Positions 23,643 through 35,744 of a stretch of DNA of 64,000 nt are shown here, one piece after another. Both the position numbers and the translations under genes were made by a program. Each line of letters opens with the position of its first letter. Position 1 is the first letter of the stretch. The notes beneath the pieces are model-generated. The model worked only from the letters and a program-made list of their open reading frames with translations. It had not been told where the DNA came from and did not search any database. This stretch comes from Musa acuminata AAA Group (Eukaryota > Streptophyta > Magnoliopsida > Zingiberales > Musaceae): positions 10,535,501-10,599,500 of the forward strand of contig NC_088342.1 of NCBI RefSeq assembly GCF_036884655.1, written 5' to 3'.

Positions 23643-26600
23643 ATGGACGGAGGAATTGATGCGACGACTCGAAGCGACCGGTGGGGATACCCGGTACGGA
23701 CAGCCTCCGACGCCTGCATCGCCGCCATCGATGCCTACTACGACCAAGTCCTCGCCTACGGTCGCGACCGAGCGGTCATCCTCCGTGCCGCCCGCCACGA
23801 CCCCTCCTGCGTCCTCGCCAACGCCCTTTCAGCCCACTTTCTCGCAGGCAAGGACCCCGCCGAATCCTCCCGTCTCCTCGGTGCCGCCTCCGACTCCCTG
23901 GTCCGCTTGAGTCTTTGCCGAACTCTTTTGTTTCCTTTGTTCCTCTCGACGTTGTTTACCTTCTGTTGTTTTAGGATAATGCTACTCCCTACGAGGGGGC
24001 AGTGTTCGGAGCGATCTCTTGCTTGATGGCGTATGACAGGGACGACGACTTGGCGGTAGATCGACACTTCGAGGTTGGTGGTAGATATTCCTCATTTGAA
24101 AGTCGCGAATTTGCTCGTGATGTTTTATTTCCTCTGTTTTAATTGCTATAATTGCGTCTTTCTTCTTGATAATTTGTCGAAAACTGGATTTTTGATCCTA
24201 GTCTTAGACTTCTTTTTAGTGTTTTGTGTACGCAATCGTTTGTGCTGTTTAGAAATGGTAACCTGACGAACATAAAGCCTCAATCGAGTCCCCATCTAAT
24301 TGCCTTAGATTTGAGACACTATCTAAAACCATCAACTAGCTTTCTTCCACCTTAAATTTTGCAGTCAAACCTTTTTCTTGATAATTAGCTGCCTAAATAC
24401 TTCAGTATATGGTATAGAGCCAGTAACTGCTTGTGCCAATAGTGATACCAGAGGAGGCCATCCTGATGAACTAACCACTGGTTTGAACAATTGTAACAGA
24501 ATCCTTTTGGCCATTTTCTGATATTGCTGACTGAAAAATAGAATAAATTTTTTGGTGGATTTGACAATGTTTCCCTCTTTTTCATGTCTTCTACGTCTAT
24601 GACATCTACCTCTTTTTGCACTTCTTCTCTGTGCATTGTATTTTTCCTATGCCATAGGCTAACTCAAGATTGCTATTTAAATCTGTTTTGCATGATAAAA
24701 ATTGGCTTCCTTTAGTACAACAAGTTTACCTAGGACTGTAGGACATACCATTTTTTTGGTCAAATTGTTGTTGTTTATAGAAATTTCGTTGGCACCATCC
24801 CTTACAAAAATGGTGCGAAAGTATGAGTATAGCCCAAAATTAGCTATGCTCATTGTACAGTGATAACCATGCATCTAACTTTAAAATAACAAGTGCAGGG
24901 GTTTGGTCTGGAATGTATGCTGGTTGCATCACAGCCTTACATAAAGAGACTTCCCACAATTTTTTGTGAAACTTGCAGCAATATACTTTAAAGTTTAACA
25001 TGACACTGTTATTGGACATTGCTGTTTGTTTAGCTATATGACAAACATATACAACTGTAGTTCCTTTCTCTCGGTTCAAACATTTTAGGGTTTTTGAGGT
25101 GTTTCTGGTGGATTATCTTTGAGCCTTCTATTCTTCGAAAACTTTCTGAATGTGGACTTAGAATTTCTAGATTTCATTTTCGGTATGGTGTTTTTGGAGT
25201 TTGGGCTTCCTTTCAACTTATTATGATATCTTGCACATGAGCAGGAGGACAAAAATGAACAGAGAATCTAAAGAAATATGGTCATTTATACGAATTTTTA
25301 GATCTTTGATCCATTCCACTGACTCGTTGCTGACTTCTTATTGCTACTCTTTCCCTATATATTATGCAAAATTTCTAATCAAGTTGTGTCTATCAGACAC
25401 CAGTGTAGGCTTTAGATGTTGATTTATAACAAAAGAACGTGATGCTTTAACGTACATGGTAAATGTTAGCTATCTGTCTGAGGTACTCTTTGTGATGTTT
25501 AAGTTGTGTTTAATTTATAATGTTACTTATTACCAACTTTTAATGTAGAAGGGTAATTTTACATGGAATGATTGATTATTCATAGAGTTGTATCCTCTTA
25601 TGATGATTCTTTGTTTAAATTTTTTATTTGCAGTTGCTGAAGGAGTTCCCTAAAGATCTTTTATCACTAAAAAGGGCACAGACCTTGTGCTTCTACATGG
25701 GTCGACCCGATCTATCGCTTAACCTAGTTCAAGAGGTTCTCTTCTGTATGATGTAATAATTTTTCATAATGTATAAATAATTAGTTATAGGATTTTGATG
25801 ATTAGTTGACAATGTTTCCTTTGTTTATTACTCCTGACTCAACAATATTTTTTTTTGAAGTGGTCATTGCTTGGTAACTCTGCTACTGAATGCCCAGCAG
25901 GTACTGGTATATAACAAAGATCAGAGTTATATCTATGGGATGCTTTCTTTTCCATTGTTAGAACTTGGAAGGATGGCCGATGCTGAGGGGGCTGCAAGAA
26001 AAGGACTGGGTATCAACAGCTGTGACCTTTGGTCACAACATAATGTAAGATAATGGTTGTAGAGTCTTTAATAATGAATAGGTTTAAGCATGTCTTCATT
26101 TTTATTCTCCCTTCTCTTTTCTTTCTTCATTTCTTTCTTTTACTGAATAAAGAGTAGCTCCATTTATTCTTGGTATGGTTCTGACATGGTGAAAGCTCCT
26201 ATATACAGTTTCTTTCTCGGAGATCATATAAATAAAAAACATTTGGAAGTGTAAGAAAACTCAAGAGGAATGCAATAAAAATAAAAAAAATCCGTGTATA
26301 CTTTAGAGTTTTTTATAAAAAATAATGAAAAAAATCTTGGATCAACGGAAATGCATGTATATTATAGTAAATGAAACCATATTTAAATAAAGACCTTGCA
26401 AATCTGAATTGCCTTTTTTAATGGTTATGAGATGCTTCAACTATGTATATGATGTATCAATTGAGTGTTTTATGTCTGCACGCTTATTTACTTTGACTTT
26501 TTTTTATTTAGTAGAAATAACTGCTTGATTATTGATCAAGGCAAGTCACATGTCATCCCAGTTAATCTAATAATCTGAGGATTTGTTTGAGGAAATGTAC

Positions 26601-29600
26601 TTCCAACAGCTCTCTTGAGCTTTTAATTTATCAGACCAGAGTGGTTTTTTTACTAAATGATTATGCCACAGAATTCTGTTTAGTTTTTGTGAGAGGTGTT
26701 GCATGTTCAAGTAGGAAAGGTTAAAGATGAAGTCACATGAAGCCTTGAATGATCATCATGTTATTTTTGTAATATTGAAAGCACCGGATAAATTCCATCA
26801 AATTGACAACTCCGAGTTTCGTGTTCTCCTTTGTTTTCTTTGACACGACAAGAGAAGAATATAGAAGGAGCAGACAATGAATGAGAAACAAGAGAAAGAC
26901 TATCATAATGTGTTTTGCCACTTTTGATCCTTTGCCCGCTAGGAGTAGCTTACAATCAACCAATCTATTCAATTTGCAGAAGTAAAACTCACCGTTGCAC
27001 TTTTTTAAACTTGTTCAGAGTTCAAACACGAATTTAGAAATAGTATATAATCCACTAATATATTAAAGAGTGTAGCAAAAGTAACGATTCCAATGATTGG
27101 ATACATTTGAACTGATATTTTAATAAAGAAAGATTGAAGTGGCAATATCAAACTGTCTACACCTCAATATGTCTATTCTAGTTGTAGAAACATATGGAGC
27201 AGCTGTCCATGAAGAATATGAAATGTATAGGTTACTAAATCCAACTGTTTTTACTTTCTCTGCCTTTTGCCATGTACCACGGACTTGTAACTGTACATTA
27301 TCTGGAGTCTGGACAGACTTTTGATTGTTCACTTCCGTCTCTTAAATTGTTAAATGTTCTTCTGTATCAAAATTTTCCATCAGAAGAGATTTTGTATTTG
27401 GGTGCTCAATATCTGACTTCTCCTTAATGATTAAGGTTCTTTATCTGATGCCTGTGATTTGTTTTTCCTCTTAGCTATGCCATGTTCTTCAGTATGAGTG
27501 TCATTTTGAAGAAGCTGTAAAGTTCATGGAAACTTGTTCTTCCACATGGAATTCGTGTTCATCTTTCATGTATGGATTTCTCTTTTTTTGTATACTTTTT
27601 AACATCATGAGGCTTCTTATTCTGGTGTTTGAGTTTCTTCACTTGACCTATTTTTTAGGTATACTCACAACTGGTGGCATGTTGCTGTCTGTTATCTGGA
27701 AGGTGATTCTCCATTGGATAAGGTTCTTGAAGTTTATGATCACTGTATATGGAAGGAACTGGAAAGAAGTGATGCTGAGCCAGCAGAGGTATGACCATGG
27801 GATACCACAGATTACTCTGCAGTTTGGAATGCTCAAATGCTCTCTTATGCATTCAGGTGTATGTGAATGCACTAGCCTTGCTGATGCGGATCTACGTGCG
27901 GGACCATATGCATCATATTGCAGAACGGCTGATGTTGCTAGCAAATGTTTTCAAGGATGAGGTCTAAGTTCTGTCTTAAAAATAAATCTGGTTTTTGCTT
28001 GTCACAAGTCCTGAAGATATTGAGAATGGCATGCACATAATTTGATAATGGAGAGACTAGATGAAAACCAAATGGTCTTTTTGGTCCTTTTTGTTAATCG
28101 TAATAAACAAATCAGGACTAATCTCAAGTTTTTTTGTTTTAAAAATTGTCCTATGTTGGTTTTGACAAGAGTAATGCTTATTAATGTATGTTCTTCTGAT
28201 GCTTTCCACCCAAGCTGTATGTGAGCTCTATTCTTCATTTTGTTTATTTCATTCTTGTGCTCACTTTAATGCTTCCTGCTCATTTTTCATATTGGTGAGA
28301 ATTTTTAGGTAGATGCATGTAGTTATTAGAAAATATGGAACAAGTAATGGTTATATTCATAAATTAAATATTGGAGCATTGAAAGAAGATAAAGGATTAC
28401 CCTTTAAGATGATAAGGACATAGGCAAATGAGGATTACCCTTTAAATTGGATTCACATTTCTCGTGCATTTCCTCTTAAAATGTAGCTGAACTAATTGGT
28501 GCTTTTTTTTTTTTTTTGCACACTTCCCTGCAGTCTATGTGGCATGTTGAGTGGCATCTTGATGTCCTGGCACTATGGGCCTTAGCTAGTACAAAAGAGA
28601 CAAGTAAAGCAGAGGGTCTACTTAAATCCATTAAATCAAGGTGTAAACTGAGCCACATTTTTTTCTTATTTGCAGGACAATAGTAGGTCTTGTTATTATA
28701 CTAAATTTCTAAGCTAATCTATCTTCTTTAGGTTTTCCTTAATGAGTTGGAAGAAGCAACAGAAAATGCAAAGTGCAATTCGGGTTTGCATCATTTCTGT
28801 CTCTATTTTTTCGTTGGTTTTTCTATTTATCACATGTCACATGCATGTCTTGGTCATCCATATATGGAATTCTCTAATTCATGATATCCTGGGCACATTG
28901 TTTTCATTTGATTCCTAAAGTTTTAAGCTGCTTAGCTTAGTTTATATCAGTTCCTCAAGTTCTTTTATGTGCCTTTGTCAACATTGGTGCTTTCTAAGTT
29001 CAGCAGCTTAAAAAGAAAATCCCACTATTCCTTTCTAGTACTATGTTTCTATTTAAGAGTGCAGTTCTATTGAATGTTGGGCAAACCAGTGGTTTTGTTG
29101 ACCTCAGCTTGCAGAAGCCATTTATGAATACGGAAGGGGTAACTTTCAAATTGTTTTTGACTTACTTGGTCCAGATTTTGATGCCACTGGCTTTAAAGTA
29201 TGATACTCCTGGAATCCATAATTTCCCTTTTTTGGTCAGCTTTATTATTGGGACCTTCACAACTTTTCTCTCAAAATATGTTCCAGATGATTGGTGCATC
29301 TGACGAACAGCTTGATGTCTTTAATGAAGTTTGGTACATTGTTCTGTTGAATATTGGACAATTTTCCAAAGGTACTGTCTTTCTTTTGAATCATCTTATT
29401 GTTAATAGGATCTGAAGTATCTGTACTGACTGCAGTAATCGGAGAGGTCAAAAAGCAAGTTTGTAAAAGAGGAGCCCCTTTCTTGTGGCAATTGCTGGTA
29501 TGCTCTATCATTGGACTTTTTTTTCCCTAAGAGTATATATTAATATTATTTGATTCTTTCCAAACAAGTTCTCAACCAGCTTTGAAATGCATGTTTCAAC

Positions 29601-30108
29601 ACTTTCATATGCCCATCTGCATGTTTGATATACCATCATACCTTCACGCCATAAGGGTCACTTTAATTTGCCCACCCAAGGTTAACTAGAATGGAACGGC
29701 ACAAGATTCATACTGATTCCTGTGCCAAGGCAAATAACATTACTTACCATACTTGGCATTGCCTGAAAACCCATTTCAACTCTATCTAAGCACACTATAT
29801 GAGAGCACCTTGATGCACTCTGCTATGCCGAGAGTCCATAAATTTCTTGGGTTTCATGTACCTGGACAATAATTTTGAATAAAGCTCGCATTCTCTATTA
29901 GGCTTCTGAACTCTTTGTTTTGACACCTGTAGATTTGCATGAACATTTCCGTAACAGTTTGAATCTGCCATTCTGCCCCTACGATATTAAAGTTCACATC
30001 TGAATGCATGGTTTTTTCCAGGAAAAGGCATATTCCATGGAGGGGAGATCAGATGCTCCCCTTGCAGGTGAACGGGCAAAGGTTTTAGAAGCTGCCTCCT
30101 TAAAGTAA
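23643..30108 (+). CDS. TTC38: Tetratricopeptide repeat protein 38 homologue (TTC38), 13 exons, 471 aa
   Basis: Exons: 23643-23900, 23975-24073, 25634-25735, 25901-26044, 27475-27569, 27659-27788, 27857-27961, 28534-28640, 28732-28783, 29108-29197, 29287-29371, 29436-29497, 30022-30108. The phases all join and give 1416 nt without a stop. Diagnostic segments are SYIYGMLSFPLLELGRMADA, CHVLQYECHFEEAVKFME, YTHNWWHVAVCYLEGDSP, MWHVEWHLDVLALWALA, EAIYEYGRGNFQIVFDLLGP and MIGASDEQLDVFNEVWY. The protein is a soluble helical TPR-like repeat protein present as a single family from plants to animals; its biochemical role is not established. The exon 1 donor is a weak GTCCGC, chosen because it joins in phase to DNATPYE. 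All other sites are ordinary GT-AG. No lesion found. Confidence 0.94.
24074..25633 (+). other. TTC38 intron 2 (1.6 kb)
   Basis: AT-rich intronic sequence. I see no gene, transposon ends or clear repeat in it. The 1.4-kb intron 4 (26045-27474) is equally plain. Confidence 0.7.
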
Positions 30109-30792
30109 ATTGTGAAGGAATCTATCATTATATCAATGTAGCTCAACTAATTCGGAATAAGTGAGAGAGAATGTGGCAAAATAAATCTACAGTTTTCTGC
30201 CATGTTTATGTAACATCCTATCACCAATGTAAATTTTAGCTGCATAAGACTGGGCTGTTTTAATACCTTATGATGTGCTAAAATGATGATTTCACAACAA
30301 AATATGTGAAGGTCACGTGCACCTTCATTTCTTTATTTATGTTTATTAACATCAAGATGTCTGGTGCGTTCTTTTCTTTATGCACACAATTATTTTGTGA
30401 GAACATAAAAGCAAGCTATGTCCATCTCCAAGTTTTCAGTGTCCTTCTGCCAGGAAAGTTCCCAGGACATTAATTTAGATCCCAGAGTTGCAGTGGTGAT
30501 CTCTGAGACTAATTGGCCAAAGAAATGTCACATGACAATGGAAAAGGGAGTGTAAGAATGGTGTTCTTTGTAAGATGATCCAAACCATTGAGCTGTTTTA
30601 TGAGGTCTTCACAGGGAATGGCAGGATCAGATCATCCAATCAAACTTCTCTAGCGCTGTTCATATCTATTCTTCAAGTTCCTTGCAGCTGCAAAGATGCA
30701 GAAGAAGAAGAAAATGCTGACAGATGAAACTCGGAACATAAACAGTAAGAGCAGAAGGATGATATCATAATGCATGTAGATGTGAAAGGATA
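30109..30792. other. Convergent spacer between TTC38 and the first DUF569 gene
   Basis: The two genes end toward each other here. The sequence should hold both 3'UTRs. Nothing else recognisable. Confidence 0.6.
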
Positions 30793-31741
30793 TTATTGCT
30801 GACCAAGGAAAGATAGAACTGAGAAAGGATGAGACTCACCCGTTGAGTTGGCCTTCACCACCACGACCTGAGTGTGGGGGCAATCAGGTGGCGGCGGAAG
30901 ATTGATCGGAACGAGGCTGCCGTCCGTCGGACTCCAACCGCACACGTAGATGTTGACCAGCCCTGTCTCCTCCTGCAGCCTCCTCTTCAGCATGCCGATG
31001 CTCCCTCCAGCAGCAAAAGTCAACATTCGCCGGCTACTGCTCTCGTCCACGTTACCAGCATCATCTGCTACCTTGTATTGGATAGTCTGATACGACATGA
31101 CAACATCACAGGTCAAGAACAGCATCAAACCACACGATAAATGGCAGTCGAGAACATCCAAGATCCAAGAAGCAGAATGGAATGCGTACGATGGAGGAGG
31201 CAGCAGCTGCGTCGCTGGCCACTGTGGAGGAGGAGCAGGAGGCACCGCCGCATATGTGAACCGGGGAGACCGGCGGGTGTGCCGGCGTCTCGAGTAATTC
31301 GACGTCCCACAGAATCCAATATCGGGTGTAGGGGAACGACGGGGTGTCGACCGTCACCGAATTGCGCCACGGCGGGGGGCCAGCGTTGGCCCGGAGGAAC
31401 TGGTCGAAGACGCACTTGAGCCGGACGCGGCAGCCGTCGCGGAGCGGCAGCCAGTTGACGCGAGGGCCGAAGCAAAGGGGCGCCTCCTGGAACACCTTCT
31501 TGCCGGTGAGGTTGAGGAAGGCGGTCTCCGTGCGGTGAGCGGCGAGGTAGCGTCCGTAGAAGCTCTTGAGGCGGAGCCGGCGCCGGTCGCCAATGTAGGT
31601 GAAGATCTCGACGGTCCACCGGGCACCGCTACAGGAGCCGTCTCGATCGAGCCTCACGTGCTGCGAGTATTCGTCCGCCACAAGGTACGTGTTGTGGATG
31701 CTTCGCAGGCGGACTGTGCTCGCTCCCTCGAAGAACTCCAT
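30793..31741 (-). CDS. DUF569 (actin-cross-linking-like) protein, two coding exons, about 281 aa
   Basis: Exon 1 is 31741-31190 and exon 2 is 31086-30793, phase 0. The start MEFFEGASTVRLRSIHNTYL is the usual DUF569 opening, so I use the ATG at 31741 and not the in-frame one further upstream. Just upstream a GGTTGCAG acceptor suggests a 5'UTR intron, also seen at its paralogue at 35745. Domain 1 (about 1-145) is the fascin-like beta-trefoil unit, with GARWTVEIF and YLAAHRTETAFLN. A Ser/Ala/Pro linker follows. Domain 2 (about 185-262) begins TIQYKVADDAGNVDE and contains LQEETGLVNIYVCGW. The last 16 codons may instead be removed by a GTGAGT donor at 30839; no further exon was identified. Function of plant DUF569 proteins is unknown. 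Confidence 0.87.
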
Positions 31742-32123
31742 GCCCGACTCCCTGCAACCAAGAAACCAAGTCTTTGGCCCGAAGAAGTCAATATTTTGGT
31801 AGATCAAGCTATTGCTTTACTACCTCAATTCCAAGTGCCAATGGAGGGGGGAAGAGCGAGAGGCAGATAGAGAGAATGGCTTAGGAAGACGAGAGGTCTT
31901 TGAGGATAAAGGAAGAGGACGATGTGGTTTTATTATCTACTTCCCGCCATCTATTCCTCTCTATATATATAGCTACCGGTATAGCGTTCATTTCACCCCA
32001 TCTCACTCTCCTCTCATCCCTTCATTAATAGAGATACTTTGTGTCTCTATTTCTCATTCTGATGTATTAGATGTATTTGGTTTGTAATTATCATCAAAGC
32101 ACATATATAGATTGGAGGTTTAT

Positions 32124-32126
<3 letters not shown>

Positions 32127-32195
<69 letters not shown>
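32127..32195. repeat. (AT)n microsatellite
   Basis: About 34 uninterrupted AT dinucleotides upstream of the first DUF569 gene. Likely length-variable. Confidence 0.95.
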
Positions 32196-32197
<2 letters not shown>

Positions 32198-33369
32198 AGG
32201 TGTAATTATTATGGCTAAGTTTTTAATTTAGGCATAATTTTTTTTTATTTCGTTACTTGGTAATAAAATTTAGGAAGTAACTATTCAACATTTCGGTGGT
32301 GTCATTTTTGTTAGTAAATTAAATAAAAAATTAATATTACATAAATATAAAAATTAAAAAATTCTTATAGAAAAGGATTCTTCTCTTTCTCGTTCCTCAT
32401 CATACCAAACATTTTACTTTGCCTTTCTAAAAATAATTTTTTTCGTTGTTTAAATATTTAACAATTTATTTTTAATTGAAATATGTTATATTAGTTCTAA
32501 AATATTTTTCCTTTAAATGTAAACATTTTATTGTTAGATTAAAACATGTTATATAAAATTTCTAAGATCTTTCTTTATCCCTTTAAAATTTTAAAATTTT
32601 ATTTTTGGATTAGAACACGTTGATATTATTATGTTATATGCATTTTTAAAATTTTATATTAAATGTATGATATTTGATTTTTATTAGATTTATATAATAC
32701 TTGATTTACAATGCTATTTTCTTCTTATGTGTTTTAATGACTTATTTTTAATAAATATATCTTCTTGACTATAATATAGCAATTTAAAATTGAGGGAATT
32801 GACTAGGTTTTAATTGAAATCAATTAGTGGGTCAAACCAAACCCATGGGTTAAGCCCCGGCCCGCAAGACAACTTCGCTCAGCCCAACATGGATATGTGC
32901 AATACATATGATCGGTCCGTGGGCTATAGGCTAGCCCAGCTTGATATGATGTATGTATAGTCATATATATGTACATAACTAGTACATGGACTAATTTAAC
33001 GTAGCCCAGTATTATCCGGTTGCCTTTATCTTCTTAGATTTGGTCACAGACATCAATAGAACAAACTAAATTTGATTAGTTAATATTGATTCAGGATGAT
33101 TTCAAAATTGTTAACATATTCGGTTTAACTTAAATTGAACTCAATCTAATATAAATTATATAGTCAATTACAGATATATTAAATAAGGATTAAAGACCAA
33201 TTCAGCTATGCTAGTTAAATTGAGTTTAATTGGACTGATGGAATTAGGAATCAAGTCAATTAAGAACTAATTGGTATTACTTGATATTAATGATATTTGA
33301 AAAAAATATTTTAATGTATTATTTTATCCTGATATAGATATTACTATAATGAGATGATTTTGTTCCTTT

Positions 33370-33460
33370 GTCGAGGGTAGATAGGGTGATTCTCTTTGAG
33401 GATTAACGAGCTTTAGACGTGATGGTTATATATTCTCTCCATTTGCTATTGGGAGTAACA
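33370..33460. repeat. Dispersed repeat copy related to 11985-12070
   Basis: TCGAGGGTAGATAGGGTGAT, then GGATTAACGAGC, GACGTGATGGTTA and CTATTGGGAGTAA here line up in order with TCGAGGGCAGGTAAAATAAT, GGATTAATGAGC, GATGTGACAGTTA and CTATTGAGAATAA at 11985-12070. Identity is moderate over about 85 bp. The parent element is not recognised. Confidence 0.6.
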
Positions 33461-34792
33461 TGTTCTTGTTTTGACAACCGAATGACACTACTCCATCCAC
33501 TCTTGAAAATGTAATATGAGTTTATCTTTATTTATTATTAGGAGAACATAAACTTATGTAGCAAGATAATGCTCATGTATCCATTGTTAAATAAATACTC
33601 ATTCGAGTATTTGATAATATGTCAATGGGATGATTGACTTTTAGTCAAGTATTCATTTTATAGTTGACTTATAGAGGCTCTTAACTTAGCGTTGTTGAAA
33701 TTTTTTTTATTTTTTTATTTTCAAAGTAACCTCCCAACTGTACTAGATTGAATTCAAATAAAAATCAAACCCTTCTCTACCGGTACGTTGCTCTAGTTAG
33801 ATTTATCTTCGAGTGAACATTATTATGTTTCTCAATAAAACCTACGACTACTTTTGAATTATAATTTGATGAATAAATAAATTATAATAAATATTTATAA
33901 GTTATAATCGTAAGTATGAGAACCTCTTGACCTTAGCCATGTTTTGGAATCAGACTAGAACCAAGATGATTCGGTTCAATTCTAGCTCTAATTTTCAAGA
34001 GTTAGAATCAAAACAAACTGTTTCGATTTGGTTTGAATTGATAAATTAAAAAAAATGTGCTATAAATGATGAATATGCCCTTCGAATAGTTTAATAAATA
34101 GCTAATCAAAATATATTTAAAAATTAAAAACAAATAAAAATATACAATTTTAGTTCAGAATCGAAATAGGAATGTCAAACCGAACGAACCAAATTATTAT
34201 TTCCGATATAGTTGAACCGGAACCGCTCCTGTTTCAATTTATCTTTTATATTATCTATATGAGCATCTCTTCTTATCCCTCGCTCCAACATTTTGCATCC
34301 CATCCTCTTCTTCTTATAAATGGTGCAAGAGTAGATATAGTCTTTCTGCAAAGCTTACAGATAGATTGGATGAGAATTTTGGTGTTGTTTCTTTGTCTTG
34401 AAGAAACATGTAGATAAGATCCAATCTTGTCTTAGTTTATGATAGACAAAGCATACTGAATCTTTGAATATGTGTAATTTACAGGACATCACCAAAAGAA
34501 AAGAATAAATTATCAGACATAAGGAGGAACTATTGTTGCTCTGCACTGCCATGATCTGCTTCATCTTCCTCAGAACTGTCGCTAAGAGCCTCAGGATCAG
34601 TTGCACAATCTCCTCTGACAAGTTTCCCAAGCCTTCTTCCTTCGATGGGGCTTGATGCGGAGAACCATGTAGAACAACGATAAGAGGATTCTACCATGGA
34701 CTCAGCTAACTAGTAAAGGAAGATTGCTACTCGCCTTTGGACTCGGCATTGAACACTACTACTAGATGGCTGTACATGTGGCTGGGCGGCAG

Positions 34793-35260
34793 TCACCGGT
34801 GGAGACGGACGAGGAGGCGGTTCATCCTGCTCCTTTGGACGCACACCGATACCCCGCAAAGCCCCGTTTCCGCCTCCAATGCACTGGTCAATGTGGAGAG
34901 GCTGCTTCTAGCAACCACCAAGCTGTCCATGCCGTTTCCTTTGTCCACATTGCCGGCGTCGTCTGCGACGATGCATCGGATGGTTTGGCTGTCCACCTTG
35001 GGAACTTCTGGGCGGCCTTCGTACGGGCGAGGCGGAGGAAGGCGCAGTTCCTAAGGGGCGCAGCGAGGTAGTGGCCGTGGCAGCTCTCGAGGTGGAGGCA
35101 GGGCTGGTGGAGGATGTCGGTGACGACCTCGACGGTCCACCGAGCACCGCTGGAGGAGCGATCCTGGTGCTGGCTCACGCGCCTCTCGTCGTCCTCTGCC
35201 ACCAGGTACTTATTGTGGATGCTCTGCAAGCGGACGACGCGCTCCCGCGAAGAACTCCAC
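34793..35260 (-). pseudogene. Broken DUF569 gene with lost start and internal deletion
   Basis: The start position matching MEFF in its paralogues reads GTG (35260-35258), giving VEFFAGA, after which a frameshift is needed to reach VVRLQSIHNKYLVAEDD and GARWTVEVV. The sequence runs to LRLARTKAAQKFPR, then jumps, with a second frame change and no intron, straight into domain 2 (VDSQTIRCIVADDAGNVDK, EAETGLCGVSVCVQ). So the second half of domain 1, the linker and the intron have all been deleted. It stops at 34793. A (GA)n run at 35334-35368 lies in what would be its 5'UTR. Non-functional as DUF569, though short frames remain open. Confidence 0.85.
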
Positions 35261-35335
35261 GGGCTACCCTGAGAACAAGAAGTCGACCACGTCTTTTGAG
35301 ACCAAGAATCCAAGATTTTGGATGCATGACAAGGA

Positions 35336-35368
<33 letters not shown>

Positions 35369-35744
35369 TACATGGAAGAATGGCTTCAGAGAGGAAGGAG
35401 AGAGAGGGGAACGTATCGGATATTTAAGGTGGTTTCAGTTGGGCGTTCCCGCCAATCTTTTTCTCTCTCTTAAGTCAGTCAAATTGCAGCGTAGGCGATA
35501 CAATTTATATCCAATTTTGAGACCAAGAAAATTAGCAGTGTGAAATGAAATCAAACCCACAATATATATATATTTTATATTATGTATAGTGAAACCCATT
35601 AAACTTCCTCCTCTCACTAAGCTATTCTTCCCTTCCTTATTTCTTTCTCTCTCCTCCGGCACTTGGAATTGAGGTAAGCAAGCATAATAGTCTTGGGTTC
35701 TTGGGATCGAACACCTTATGGTTTCTTGCTTGCAGGAGTCGGCC
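35261..35744. promoter_or_regulatory. Head-to-head interval between two DUF569 genes
   Basis: The 484 bp between the minus-strand broken gene and the plus-strand double-DUF569 gene must hold both 5' regions. It has a (GA)n tract (35334-35368). A CTTGCAG acceptor at about 35735, just before the plus-strand ATG, suggests a 5'UTR intron. No core promoter could be assigned. Confidence 0.45.

Larger units (their letters stand above)
31742..34792. other. AT-rich 3-kb spacer inside the DUF569 cluster
   Basis: No gene seen. It holds the 5' region of the minus-strand DUF569 gene, a long (AT)n run (about 32127-32195), AT-rich sequence, and a repeat at 33370-33460 related to 11985-12070. 34160-34790 is unremarkable. 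Confidence 0.55.

Noticed and set aside
31344..31870. Plus-strand frames opposite the first DUF569 gene
   Set aside because: They are complements of the DUF569 exon, which has clear family motifs on the minus strand.
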